Notes: generated by a model not told the origin, from the letters alone. Shown: positions 9,606 through 18,212, counted from the first letter of the stretch. The stretch is DNA of 64,000 nt from Burkholderia sp. Nafp2/4-1b (GCF_003635165.1 NZ_ML058607.1:62001-126000); one strand, 5' to 3'. Translations and numbers: made by a program.

Positions 9606-10061
9606 CTACGCGACGTGACACGCCGCTTCGCGTTGTTCGGCACGCGTGCGCATCGGCAACGTTCGCGCCGGCGCGCCGGCAGGCCACGCGACGACGTAAT
9701 CGCGCGGCGTGATCCCGAGCACCCGCCGGAAATGCCGGCACAGATGACTCTGATCGAAGAAGCCGACCTCGGTCGCGACAACCGACGGTGCTTGACCGGC
9801 GCGCAGCAGGTCCTGCGCGCGCCGCACCCGCACGACGCACAGATAGCGATGCGGCGACAATCCGACTTCGCTGCGAAAGCGCGCGGTGAAACGCGACACG
9901 CTCAAGCCGGCCACGGCCGCGAGCGTGTCGAGGTTCAGCGGCTGCGCGAACGACGCGTCGATCGTGCGCAGCACGTCGCCGATCGCCGGCGACACCGGCC
10001 GAGCGACACGCGCAGCGCGCGGCATCGCACGTTCGATCGGATCGTGAAACAGGGTAGCCAT
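9606..10061 (-). CDS. Short AraC-family transcriptional regulator
   Basis: 151 residues, essentially only the AraC DNA-binding domain: first helix-turn-helix LNLDTLAAVAGLSVSRFTARF (about 47-67) and second APSVVATEVGFFDQSHLCRHF (about 94-114), followed by RRVLGITPRDYV. The usual N-terminal ligand-binding domain is missing, so this is a short form as in SoxS/MarA-type proteins, or it depends on another sensor. ATG 10061 has GAGGA eight bases upstream; the frame extends further but without a ribosome binding site. It lies between the two oxidase units of the catabolic block, which are its likely targets. Confidence 0.86.
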   Translation of the reverse strand: MATLFHDPIERAMPRAARVARPVSPAIGDVLRTIDASFAQPLNLDTLAAVAGLSVSRFTARFRSEVGLSPHRYLCVVRVRRAQDLLRAGQAPSVVATEVGFFDQSHLCRHFRRVLGITPRDYVVAWPAGAPARTLPMRTRAEQREAACHVA

Positions 10062-10143
10062 GCTGGCAGTCCTCATGCAGTCGCCCGCGCGGCGAGCGGG
10101 CAAACGAATCGTGCGGTCATATCGAATCCTCGCGGCATGCGCT

Positions 10144-11475
10144 TCAGTGCAGGAAATCCTGCATCCGGTAATACGCGCCGACGAACGGCAGGAACCACGC
10201 GTGCCCGAAATGACCGGGGATCGCCGGCCACTCGAGCTCGCGCCACGGATTCGACGCGGCCGCGCCGTACAGCACGTCGGCCATCACGCGCCCCATGTGC
10301 ACCGACATCTGCACGCCGTGGCCGCTGTAGCCCATCGAGTAATAGAGCCCGTCATGCTGGCCCGCGCGCGGCAGCCGGTCGGCGGTAATGTCGACCAGCC
10401 CGCCCCAGCAGTAATCGAGCCGCACGTTGGCCAGCTCCGGGAAATACTCGGCCATGCCGGCACGCAGGATGTCGCCGCTCTTCGCATCGGAGCGCGGGCT
10501 CGACATCGCGAAGCGCGCGCGTCCGCCGAACAGCAGTCGGTTGTCGGGCGTCACGCGGAAGTAGTTGCCGATCTGGCGCGATGTCACGTACGCGCGGCGC
10601 TGCGGAAACAGCCGGTTCAACTGCGCATCGGGCAGCGGCTCGGTCACGACGATGAAGCTGCCGACCGGCGCGATGCGCCGACGGAACCACGCGAACGGCC
10701 CGTGCTGCGATGCGCCGGTCGCGACCAGCACGCGATCGGCGACGATCGTGCCGCGCGTGCACGTGATCGTGTGGCGCTCGCCGTCGAGCCGCTCGAGCTG
10801 TGTGACGGCCGCGTGCTCGTACACGCGTGCGCCGGCCCGCACGGCCGCCTGCGCAAGGCCGACGCCGAACTTGCCCATGTGCATCTGCGCGCCGTTGCGC
10901 TGCAGGAGTCCGCCGTAGAAACCGTCGGACGCGATTTCATCGCGGATCCGCGACGGCTCGACCAGTTCGATATCCGGGTCGACATCGCGGCGCAATGCGT
11001 TGAAGGTCTTTTCGAGCCCCGCGAAATGCTGCGGCTTCGCGGCGAGCTTCAGCTTGCCCGTCCGGCGGAAGTCGCAGTCGATCGCGTGTTCGGCAACGAT
11101 CGTCTCGACGCTCTTCACCGCGCTTTCGTAGGCGAGATAGAACTGTTTCGCCTGCGCCGCACCGATCCGCGCCGCGAGCGACGCGTAGTCCTGCGCGACG
11201 CCGGTATTGCACTGGCCGCCGTTGCGGCCCGACGCTTCGCTCGCGACCTGCGCGGCTTCGAGCACGACCACCGACACGCCGCGCTGCGCGAGCGCGAGCG
11301 CCGCCGACAACCCGGTGAAGCCGCCGCCGATCACGACCACGTCGGCACGCCCTTCGACGGGGCCTTCGCAGCCCCCGCGAAACGCGGGGCGGGTATCCAG
11401 CCAGTACGATTCCAGTTTCATCGAATGTTTCTCGAGCATTCCCGCGACGATCGGCGACCGTTCAGTGAGACCCAT
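10144..11475 (-). CDS. FAD-dependent amine oxidase (gamma-glutamylputrescine oxidase-like)
   Basis: 443-residue DAO-family flavoprotein. N-terminal FAD motif ADVVVIGGGFTGLSAALALA (GGGFTG), GRNGGQCNTG flavin loop, and C-terminal GYSGHGVQMSVHMGRVMADV. The overall pattern, with YWLDTRP near the start, is that of PuuB-type gamma-glutamylputrescine oxidases and related amine oxidases. ATG 11475 has GGTGA five bases upstream; Met at 11421 (MKLESYW) is an alternative. The start lies inside a 70-bp element shared with the upstream region of the ABC importer operon. With the aldehyde dehydrogenase it would convert an amine to an acid. Confidence 0.87.
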   Translation of the reverse strand: MGLTERSPIVAGMLEKHSMKLESYWLDTRPAFRGGCEGPVEGRADVVVIGGGFTGLSAALALAQRGVSVVVLEAAQVASEASGRNGGQCNTGVAQDYASLAARIGAAQAKQFYLAYESAVKSVETIVAEHAIDCDFRRTGKLKLAAKPQHFAGLEKTFNALRRDVDPDIELVEPSRIRDEIASDGFYGGLLQRNGAQMHMGKFGVGLAQAAVRAGARVYEHAAVTQLERLDGERHTITCTRGTIVADRVLVATGASQHGPFAWFRRRIAPVGSFIVVTEPLPDAQLNRLFPQRRAYVTSRQIGNYFRVTPDNRLLFGGRARFAMSSPRSDAKSGDILRAGMAEYFPELANVRLDYCWGGLVDITADRLPRAGQHDGLYYSMGYSGHGVQMSVHMGRVMADVLYGAAASNPWRELEWPAIPGHFGHAWFLPFVGAYYRMQDFLH

Positions 11476-11542
11476 TTAATCACCGTCAAAAAGCGCAGTT
11501 GCCGCGTATTCGCGCGCGGCACACGCGCAATTCACCGTTTTG
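11473..11542 (-). promoter_or_regulatory. Shared upstream element, copy A (oxidase unit)
   Basis: Read on the plus strand this 70-bp stretch starts CATTTAAtCACCGtCAAAA and ends ACCGTTTTG. A second copy at 17205-17274 has the same two blocks with exactly the same 53-base spacing between CACCG and ACCGTTTTG; 20 of the first 23 and all of the last 9 bases agree, while the middle diverges. Two conserved blocks at a fixed distance suggest a promoter or paired binding sites for one regulator, perhaps the AraC protein encoded at 9606-10061. Confidence 0.55.
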
Positions 11543-11618
11543 TGCGACTGGCGCGGCACACTATGCGCAATGCCGATCGTCGACGCAGAAGCACGTGACG
11601 AACGAACGATGGCGCGCA

Positions 11619-13493
11619 TCACAGCCGCACCGGCTGCACCGGCGCTGAGCCCGCCTGCAACGGCTCCGCCTGGAAGCGCGCGAGGTCTTCCTCGCTGCGA
11701 TGGCACAGCACCTTCGCGCCGTTGCCGAGCGTACGCAGCGACGGGGCCGTGCGATTGCACACGCCGTCCACGCGCATCGCGCAGCGCGACAGGAACGGAC
11801 ACAGCTCGGCGTCGTTCTCGCGTTCGCCGATCGGCACCAGCGGCCGGTGGCAGCGCTCGGCCGCATCGTCGAGCCAGCCCGCGCGCAGTTCCGGCGCCGA
11901 CGACACCAGCAGATGCGAATACGGGTGATAAGGCGGCGCGCACAGCGCGTCGCGGCTGCCGGTTTCGACACGACGGCCGGCGTACAGCACGACGATGTCG
12001 TCGCTGATCGCGCGCACCTTCGCGATGTCGTGCGTGATGAACACATACGACACGCCGAGCTTCGCCTGCAGATCGCGCAGCAGATCCATGATCGCGGCGC
12101 CGACGACGGTGTCGAGTGCCGACGTGACTTCGTCGCACAGGATCAGGTCGGGCTCGGCGGCCAGCGCCCGCGCGAGATTCACGCGCTGCTTCTGCCCGCC
12201 GGACAACTCACCGGTGCGCCGCGCGGCGACCGCCTGCGGCAGCCGCACGAGTTCGAGCAGCTCGGCGACGCGCTGCCGCGCACGCGCACCCTTGATCCCG
12301 TGATAGAACGCCAGCGGCCGCGCGAGCGTGCGCTCGACGGTATGCACCGGGTTGAGCGCGGTATCGGCGTTCTGGAACACGATCTGCACGCGGCGGTGCT
12401 GCTCCTTCGTGCGCTTGCCGATATCGAGCGCGAGCGGCTCGCCGTCGAGCAGGATCTGCCCGGCCGTCGCCGGCACGAGGCCCGCGATCACCTTCGCGAG
12501 CGTCGTCTTGCCGGAGCCCGATTCGCCGATCACGCCGACCGTCTGTCCGCGCCCGATGCGCAGGTCGACTTCGTGCAGGATCAGCTTCGCGGGCAAGCCC
12601 TTCGCGCTGCGGCCGCCGTAGCCGGCGATCGCACCGCGTACGTCGAGCAACGGCGCCGGTTCGGTCGGCGCCGGTTGCGCGTCGCGTTGCGCATCGTTCG
12701 GCGTGACCGCCGCGATCAGGCTCTGCGTGTACGGATGCGCCGGCGCATGCAGGATCTGTTCGGTGTCGCCCGCCTCGCGGATCACGCCGTCGCTCAGCAC
12801 GACGATCCGGTCGGCCATCTGCGCGACCACGGCCAGGTCGTGCGACACGTACACCGCGCTCATCCCGCAGCGCCGGATCACGCTCTTGAACGCCTGCAGC
12901 ACGTCGATCTGCGTGGTCACGTCGAGCGCGGTGGTCGGCTCGTCGAGGATCACGAGTTCCGGATCGGTGATCAGCGCCATCGCGGCCATCAGCCGCTGCA
13001 GCTGTCCGCCCGACACCTGGTGCGGATAGCGCTTGCCGATCGTCTCCGGCTCCGGCAGCGCGAGCGCGCGAAACAGCTCGATCGCCTTCGCCTGCGCATC
13101 GCGCTTCGACATCGTCTTGTGGATCAGCGCGCTCTCGATTACCTGGTCGAGGATCGTGCGCGACGGATTGAACGCGGCGGCCGCGCTCTGCGCGATATAC
13201 GCGACCTTGCGGCCGCGCAGCGCGGCCAGCGCGGCTGCGGAAAGCGCGCACACGTCGGTGCCGTCGAGCTTCACCGAGCCGCCGGCGATCCGGCATCCGC
13301 TGCGCGCATGGCCCATCATCGCCAGCGCGATCGTGGTCTTGCCCGAGCCCGATTCGCCGATCAGCGCGAGCACCTCGCCGCGCCCGATCTCGAAGTCGAC
13401 GTCGTGGACGATCGTCGTTTCCGCGCCGCCCGGGCGGCCGCCGACGACGCGCAGCCCGCGCACCTCGACGAGCGGAGTCGCTTGATCTCGCAT
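11619..13493 (-). CDS. Dipeptide/oligopeptide-type ABC transporter, fused dual ATPase (DppDF-like)
   Basis: 624 residues containing two complete ABC ATPase domains in one chain. Walker A GESGSGKT occurs at about 46-53 and again at about 323-330; signature/Walker B pairs are VSGGQLQRLMAAMAL...VILDEPTTALD and LSGGQKQRVNLARAL...LILCDEVTSALD. Each half ends with the oligopeptide-transporter C-terminal region (HPYTQSL; HPYSHLL plus a Cys-containing CPFLSRC segment). It energises the importer formed with the two preceding permeases. ATG 13493 overlaps the DppC-like stop by 4 bases. A longer open frame upstream is only a shadow over the permease gene. Confidence 0.93.
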   Translation of the reverse strand: MRDQATPLVEVRGLRVVGGRPGGAETTIVHDVDFEIGRGEVLALIGESGSGKTTIALAMMGHARSGCRIAGGSVKLDGTDVCALSAAALAALRGRKVAYIAQSAAAAFNPSRTILDQVIESALIHKTMSKRDAQAKAIELFRALALPEPETIGKRYPHQVSGGQLQRLMAAMALITDPELVILDEPTTALDVTTQIDVLQAFKSVIRRCGMSAVYVSHDLAVVAQMADRIVVLSDGVIREAGDTEQILHAPAHPYTQSLIAAVTPNDAQRDAQPAPTEPAPLLDVRGAIAGYGGRSAKGLPAKLILHEVDLRIGRGQTVGVIGESGSGKTTLAKVIAGLVPATAGQILLDGEPLALDIGKRTKEQHRRVQIVFQNADTALNPVHTVERTLARPLAFYHGIKGARARQRVAELLELVRLPQAVAARRTGELSGGQKQRVNLARALAAEPDLILCDEVTSALDTVVGAAIMDLLRDLQAKLGVSYVFITHDIAKVRAISDDIVVLYAGRRVETGSRDALCAPPYHPYSHLLVSSAPELRAGWLDDAAERCHRPLVPIGERENDAELCPFLSRCAMRVDGVCNRTAPSLRTLGNGAKVLCHRSEEDLARFQAEPLQAGSAPVQPVRL

Positions 13494-14455
13494 CAGTGTT
13501 CTCCGGCGGCAGCAGCCGCGCCCTTGCGGCGGCCGCGATGCGGCAGACCGTCGATCATCAGGTTGACGCCCACCGTCAGGATCGCGATCGCGACCGCGGG
13601 CATGATCGCGACGGCCGAGCCGTCGCCGAGGCTCGCGATGTTCTCGCGCACCAGCGAGCCGAGGTCCGCATACGGCGGCTGCACGCCGAGACCGAGGAAA
13701 CTCAGGCCGCTCAGCAGCAGCACGACGAACGTGAAGCGCAGCCCCGTGTCGGCAAGCATCGGATGGATCATGTTGGGCAGCATCTCGACGCACGCGATGT
13801 ACAACGCGCTCTCGCCGCGCGCCTTCGCGACCTGCACGAATTCGAGCGTGCTGATGTTGACGGCGAGCGCACGCGCGATCCGGTACGAGCCCGGCATGTA
13901 GCTGACCGCGGCGGTGAGAATCAGCAGCGGCAGCGACGAACCGAACGCGGCGACGAACATCAGCGCGAACATCTTCGACGGAATGGACGTGAGCGCATCG
14001 AGCAGCCGGCTCATCGTCTCGTCGACCGCGCGACCGGACACGGTGGCGAGCAGCCCGAGCGTCGTGCCGGTCAGCGCGGCGAGCAGCACCGCCGCGAGCG
14101 CGAGCAGCACGGTGAGCCGCGTGCCGTACAGGATCCGGCTCAGCATGTCGCGGCCGAGGAAGTCCGAGCCGAACGGCAGCTTCGCGCTGAACGGCGCGAA
14201 CACGTCCGACGTGACGATCGTGCCGACGTCGTGCGGCGCGAGCAGCGGCGCGAACGCGGCGATGAACAGCATCAGGCCGACCATCGACAGGCCGACGCGG
14301 CCGCCGGCCGTCAGCTTCATGCGCGGCGCGCGGCGCTTGCGCGGCTGGTCGGGGGAAGGCGCGGCAGGCGGCGAGCCGCCCCACGGCGGGCGCGGCTCGC
14401 CGGACGGCGGCAGCGTGCTGCGTTGAACGGGATCGGACGGGTGCATGGTCGGCAT
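13493..14455 (-). CDS. Dipeptide-type ABC transporter permease (DppC-like)
   Basis: Inner-membrane permease of about 320 residues with a Pro-rich cytoplasmic N-terminus, then about six transmembrane segments and the DppC/OppC-type loop GSDFLGRDMLSRILYGTR. The EAA loop is VQVAKARGESALYIACVEMLP. The start is uncertain: GTG 14476 directly follows the DppB-like stop but lacks a ribosome binding site, ATG 14455 and ATG 14446 are in frame, the latter with GAG nine bases upstream. It pairs with the DppB-like protein to form the channel. Confidence 0.9.
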   Translation of the reverse strand: MPTMHPSDPVQRSTLPPSGEPRPPWGGSPPAAPSPDQPRKRRAPRMKLTAGGRVGLSMVGLMLFIAAFAPLLAPHDVGTIVTSDVFAPFSAKLPFGSDFLGRDMLSRILYGTRLTVLLALAAVLLAALTGTTLGLLATVSGRAVDETMSRLLDALTSIPSKMFALMFVAAFGSSLPLLILTAAVSYMPGSYRIARALAVNISTLEFVQVAKARGESALYIACVEMLPNMIHPMLADTGLRFTFVVLLLSGLSFLGLGVQPPYADLGSLVRENIASLGDGSAVAIMPAVAIAILTVGVNLMIDGLPHRGRRKGAAAAAGEH

Positions 14456-14476
14456 CTCGTAAGGAAGGCGAAACAC

Positions 14477-15430
14477 TCAGGTGCGCAGTCGCGGGTTCGA
14501 CACGATCGAGCACAGATCGGCGAACAGCACGAGCGTCAGATACGCGACGCAGAAGATCAGCGTGCACGCCTGGACCAACGGAAAATCGCGGTTGCCGACG
14601 GCGTCGACCATCAGGCTCGCGAGACCCGGATAGTTGAAGATCGTCTCGACGACGATCACGCCGCCGAGCAGATACGACAGGCTCAGCGCGATGGCATTCG
14701 CGATCGGCCCGATCGCGTTCGGCAGCGCATGGCGCAGCACCACGCGCGCGGGGCTCGCGCCCTTGAGCACGGCCATCTCGACGTACGACGCGCTCAGCTG
14801 CTCGATCACCGCGGCACGCGTCATGCGCGCCATCTGCGCGATCACGACCGCGCACAGCGTGAGCACCGGCATCGCATACGCGCGCAGGAAATCGTGCAGG
14901 CTTTCGATCGGGCCGCTGTACGACAGCGCCGACAACCAGTGCAGCTTCACGGCGAGCACGAGCACGGCGACCGTCGCGATCAGGAATTCCGGCGTCGCAA
15001 CCAGCGACAGCGTGCCGAGACTGATCACGCGGTCGACCACCGACTCGCGCTTGACCGCCGCGAGGATGCCGAGCAGCAGTGCGATCGGCACCGACACGGC
15101 GGTCGTGATCGCCGCGAGCGCGAGCGATTTCGGCAAACGCCCGCCGATCATCTCCGACACCGGCATGTCGCCGGACAGCGAACGGCCGAAATCACCGTGC
15201 AACAGGCCGGTGAGCCAGTGCATGTAGCGCACGTGCGCGGGCATGTCGAGGCCGAACTGCTGACGCAGCGCGGCGATCGTCTCCGGGGTCGCCGACTGGC
15301 CGAGCGCGGCCTGCGCGGCGTCGCCCGGCAGCAGGTTCGTGATCGTGAAGATGATCGCGGACACGATCAGCAGCGTCAGCGCGGTGACCGCGATGCGCCG
15401 GCCGATCAGGCCGATGAGAATTCGGTTCAT
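14477..15430 (-). CDS. Dipeptide-type ABC transporter permease (DppB-like)
   Basis: 317-residue inner-membrane permease with six predicted transmembrane segments; the first is RRIAVTALTLLIVSAIIFTI. DppB/OppB hallmarks are FGLDMPAHVRYMHWL followed by LLHGDFGRSL, and the EAA loop YVEMAVLKGASPARVVLRHALP. ATG 15430 starts the normal family N-terminus MNRILIGLIGRR; the frame is open upstream, but that sequence is inside the spacer after the binding-protein gene. It lies 79 bases downstream of that gene, with a hairpin between them, and is followed immediately by the DppC-like gene. Confidence 0.93.
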   Translation of the reverse strand: MNRILIGLIGRRIAVTALTLLIVSAIIFTITNLLPGDAAQAALGQSATPETIAALRQQFGLDMPAHVRYMHWLTGLLHGDFGRSLSGDMPVSEMIGGRLPKSLALAAITTAVSVPIALLLGILAAVKRESVVDRVISLGTLSLVATPEFLIATVAVLVLAVKLHWLSALSYSGPIESLHDFLRAYAMPVLTLCAVVIAQMARMTRAAVIEQLSASYVEMAVLKGASPARVVLRHALPNAIGPIANAIALSLSYLLGGVIVVETIFNYPGLASLMVDAVGNRDFPLVQACTLIFCVAYLTLVLFADLCSIVSNPRLRT

Positions 15431-15480
15431 GAAGCGACACTCCCGAAAAGGCCGCACGTGGCCGGCGCGGTGGCCCGCAC

Positions 15481-15497
15481 CGGCCGCATGGCGGCCG
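15481..15497 (-). terminator. Hairpin after binding-protein gene (mRNA stability or attenuation)
   Basis: CGGCCGC-ATG-GCGGCCG is a perfect 7-bp GC stem with a 3-base loop, 12 bases past the stop of the substrate-binding-protein gene and before the permease genes. There is no T tract. Such hairpins usually protect the upstream binding-protein mRNA or reduce read-through. Similar hairpins follow the two other binding-protein genes that precede further transporter-operon genes in this window (29542-29564 and 58771-58791). Confidence 0.5.
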
Positions 15498-15509
15498 CCA
15501 GCCACGACG

Positions 15510-17096
15510 TCAGGCGTTCCACCACACGTGCTCGGCAAACATGAAGCCCATCATCCCGCCGGTCGGGATCGAACCGAGGCCGGCGAGCCGCTTGTCGTAG
15601 CCGTCGAGGAAGCTGATGAACGCGGGAATCCCGACCCTGCCCTGCTGCGCGACGATCGCCTGCATCTCGCCGTACATCTGCTTGCGCTTCGCATCGTCGG
15701 TTTCCGAGCGTGCCGAGAGCAGCAGCTGGTCGAACTTCGGATTCTTCCAGCCCGACTCGTTCCACGGCGCATCCGACTTGAAGAACTGCGTGAACAGCAC
15801 GTCGGCGCTGGAGCGCGGGTTGATGTTGCCGAAGCCGAGCGGATGCTTCATCCAGTGGTTCGACCAGTAACCGTCCGGCGACACGCGGTTCACCTGCAGG
15901 TTCAGCCCGATCTTCTGGCCGGCCTGCTGCATCAACACGGCCATCTCGATCGAACCGTTCGCGTCGGACGTCGCATAGATCGGCGGCAGCGCGGCGCCGA
16001 GCGCACCGGCCTTCTGGAACAGGAACTTCGCCTTGTCCGGATCGTGCGCCCGCTGCGGCAGCGACGCGTTGAAGTAGCGATGCCCCGGCGGAATCGGCTG
16101 ATCGTTGCCGATCACCGCATAGCCGCGGAACACCGCCGAGCGGATCTGCTCGCGATCGAACAGGTACTTCATCCCTTCGACGAAATCGGGGTTCGCGGTG
16201 ATCGGGTTTTCGCTGCGCACGATCAGGTCGGTATAGAGTCCCGACTTGGTTTCCTTCAGCGCATAACCCGGCGTGGACGCGACGCGCTGCGTCGAGCGCG
16301 GATCGATCGCGTTGATAAGGTGCACGTCGCCGGACAGCAGCGCGTTCAGGCGCGCGGCGCTGTCGCTGATGCCGATCAGCTCGATCTCGTCGAGATACGG
16401 CATGCCCGGCTTGAAGTAGCTGTCGTTGCGCACGCCGACGGTCGACACGCCCGGCTTGAACGATTTCAGCTTGTACGGGCCGCAGCCGATGCCGGTGCTG
16501 AAGTCCGTCGTGCCGTCCTTGACGATCACGAGCTGCGGCGTCGCGAGGATCACCGGCAGGTCCGCGTTCGCGCTCGCGAGCGTCAGCGTGACTTCGTCGG
16601 GGCCGCTTGCCTTCACGTCGGCGAACTGGTCCGCGAGCGGCTTGACCTTCGACGCGGTGGCCGCGTTCTTGTGGCGCATCAGCGAATACACCACGTCGGC
16701 CGGGCCGACCGGCTTGCCGTCGTGGAACGTGACGCCCTTGCGCAGCTTGATGACCCAGGTCTTCGCGTCGGTCGTGTGCAGCGACTCGGCGAGGTTCATC
16801 TGCGGCGTGAGGCTTTCATCCAGCTGCGTGAGGCCGCTGTAGAACATGAAGAAGCGGGTGTAGTCGGCGCCCGTCGAGCCCTTGGCCGGATCGAGCGTAT
16901 CGGCCGTCGAACTCGATTCGTTCGCGACCCGGATCTTGCCGCCGCGTTTCGCCGCGGGCGCCGCGAATGCGGAGCCGGGGGTCATCAGCAGTCCGCCGGC
17001 GCCGGCGGCCATCATGCCGCTCGCCGCCATGACCTTCATCATGTCGCGGCGCGTGAAGCCGCCGTTGCCGCCGCCGTTGTCGATATCGTCGTTCAT
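15510..17096 (-). CDS. Substrate-binding protein of dipeptide-type ABC importer (SBP family 5), Tat-type signal
   Basis: 528-residue periplasmic binding protein of SBP_bac_5 (DppA/OppA). The N-terminus MNDDIDNGGGNGGFTRRDMM has a twin-arginine-like motif followed by a hydrophobic stretch and cleavage near AFA-AP, unusual but not rare for this family. Family features include the DTLDPAKGSTGADYTR region and GVTFHDGKPVGPADVVYSL (ABC SBP5 motif). ATG 17096 has AGGAG ten bases upstream. The frame is also open back to 17207, where an ATG lies inside the shared regulatory element. The ligand, probably a peptide or amide, is unknown. Confidence 0.93.
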   Translation of the reverse strand: MNDDIDNGGGNGGFTRRDMMKVMAASGMMAAGAGGLLMTPGSAFAAPAAKRGGKIRVANESSSTADTLDPAKGSTGADYTRFFMFYSGLTQLDESLTPQMNLAESLHTTDAKTWVIKLRKGVTFHDGKPVGPADVVYSLMRHKNAATASKVKPLADQFADVKASGPDEVTLTLASANADLPVILATPQLVIVKDGTTDFSTGIGCGPYKLKSFKPGVSTVGVRNDSYFKPGMPYLDEIELIGISDSAARLNALLSGDVHLINAIDPRSTQRVASTPGYALKETKSGLYTDLIVRSENPITANPDFVEGMKYLFDREQIRSAVFRGYAVIGNDQPIPPGHRYFNASLPQRAHDPDKAKFLFQKAGALGAALPPIYATSDANGSIEMAVLMQQAGQKIGLNLQVNRVSPDGYWSNHWMKHPLGFGNINPRSSADVLFTQFFKSDAPWNESGWKNPKFDQLLLSARSETDDAKRKQMYGEMQAIVAQQGRVGIPAFISFLDGYDKRLAGLGSIPTGGMMGFMFAEHVWWNA

Positions 17097-17204
17097 CCGA
17101 ACTGCTCCTGACTGTGGAAAGTGGGGTCCTGGGGTCCAGCGTGGTTCTCGAATCCCGCCGCGCCCGCTTGCTGGTGGCGGGCGCAACGTCGTGCGCAAGC
17201 AATT

Positions 17205-17274
17205 CATTTAAGCACCGCCAAAATGCGGTTTGTCGCGATTCGGGCCGCCCGCACGATACGAATCGACCGTTTTG
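17205..17274 (-). promoter_or_regulatory. Shared upstream element, copy B (importer operon)
   Basis: Second copy of the 70-bp element found at 11473-11542: CATTTAAgCACCGcCAAAA at the left end and ACCGTTTTG at the right end, with the identical 53-base offset. It lies 109 bases upstream of the binding-protein start, so it marks the promoter/operator region of the ABC importer operon and links its control to the FAD oxidase gene. Confidence 0.55.
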
Positions 17275-17730
17275 AGCCGCCCGCGCAGCATGAATTGCTG
17301 CGTGCGCGCACGTGTCGCCGTTCGCCCGTCGCCGTGTCGCGGCGCTCGCGCAAGCCGCGCCGATGAAGGAAATCGTAAAGCCGCGACCGCCGCAGATTGC
17401 GTCGACAAAATTGCCCGTTCGGCATCCGGCGCGCGTTTGGCTCGCGCAAACCGCACGTTTGTGTCGAATGCGTGCGCGTGTGTGGATCGCGGCGGAAACG
17501 CGCGGTATTTCGGGGGTGGAGGACGGGCGCGGATGCGCTGGTGGGTGCCGGTCGGGGCGGCACGCCGTGCAGGAAAGCTCAGAAGATTGCCGCGTGGTCG
17601 GTGCGGCTTTGCATGAAGGTCGGACGATGGGCGGAAGGCAGCCGACTACAACCATCGCTCGCGGAGGCCCGCCAGGTCAGACTCCGCAGTTGCAGATAGC
17701 CTCCCACCCACAATCCTACCCATATTGGGC

Positions 17731-17898
17731 TCAGCGGCAATCCAATATCGGCCGCAATGCCCCGATGGCAAAGGGACGCCGAGCATCAACAGGCCCATCG
17801 CGATGCCCTCCGCGTGGCCTGCCTTGCCCGCGCCGCCGCGCTGGCCGCTCGCGCGTGGCCCGGTCGATCCGCGGGCGCTCGATTGATACCTGCTCCAT
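17731..17898 (-). CDS. Possible small basic protein or remnant
   Basis: 55 codons starting MEQVSIERPRIDRA, then strongly arginine-rich (RRRGQGRPRGGHRDG). The start has AGGAGG eight bases upstream, the best ribosome binding site in this gap, and overlaps the preceding frame's stop by one base (TGATG). The arginine-rich middle looks like a frame-shifted sequence; another frame on the same strand reads HAEGIAMGLLMLGVPL, a plausible helix. I do not recognise it. It may be a decayed gene. Confidence 0.25.
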   Translation of the reverse strand: MEQVSIERPRIDRATRERPARRRGQGRPRGGHRDGPVDARRPFAIGALRPILDCR

Positions 17899-18185
17899 CA
17901 CGTCTGCCTCCTGTCGGACGGCACGCCGCGCGCCCGCTGGCGCCGGTCGCCTGAACCGGATGATTGGGTCGATGCCTGCCAGTACTGGCGTTGCAGGAGA
18001 TGCGCTACCTCTGGCGAAAACCGGGCACTTGATTGTGCCTGAGCCATGAAACGGTCTCTGCCTGGACCGACCAGCCTTTCGTAGACATCTTCGAGCCATT
18101 GACCCGTTGTCCGCTCCGCTGCGACCTGCACATGGCCCGTTTGCGACGTAACGCTCCATGTGTCCATCGAGTGGACTCGCGCCAC
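17898..18185 (-). CDS. Possible small hypothetical protein
   Basis: 95 codons from a GTG with AAGGA four bases upstream. The product (VHSMDTWSVTSQTGHVQVA ... TGQWLEDVYERLVGPGRDRFM ...) has balanced, protein-like composition in its first two thirds and turns Arg/Gln-rich at the end. No signal peptide or membrane segment. It follows the porin stop after 27 bases on the same strand and is coupled to a second small frame. No family recognised; it could be a real small gene or the remains of a longer one. Confidence 0.3.
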   Translation of the reverse strand: MARVHSMDTWSVTSQTGHVQVAAERTTGQWLEDVYERLVGPGRDRFMAQAQSSARFSPEVAHLLQRQYWQASTQSSGSGDRRQRARGVPSDRRQT

Positions 18186-18212
18186 TCGATCCTTGCAGGT
18201 CTCTCGGTGAGC

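Larger units (their letters stand above)
17097..18212. other. 1.1-kb stretch without a recognisable gene
   Basis: Between the importer operon and the porin. It holds the leader of the importer operon (17097-17300, with the shared element), then about 430 bases (17275-17705) in which I see no convincing gene although several arginine-rich open frames exist on both strands, and finally two small minus-strand frames (17731-17898 and 17898-18185) with good ribosome binding sites. Composition shifts here from the high-GC catabolic block to the lower-GC porin block, so this may be an insertion junction. Confidence 0.5.

Noticed and set aside
11700..13901. 733-codon open frame on the plus strand
   Set aside because: Antisense to the dual ATPase gene, whose motifs are unmistakable; composition is unlike protein.
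11619..14855. 1078-codon frame suggesting a permease-ATPase fusion
   Set aside because: The part upstream of 13493 is out of frame with the DppC-like gene and is nonsense; the ATPase starts at an ATGA overlap.
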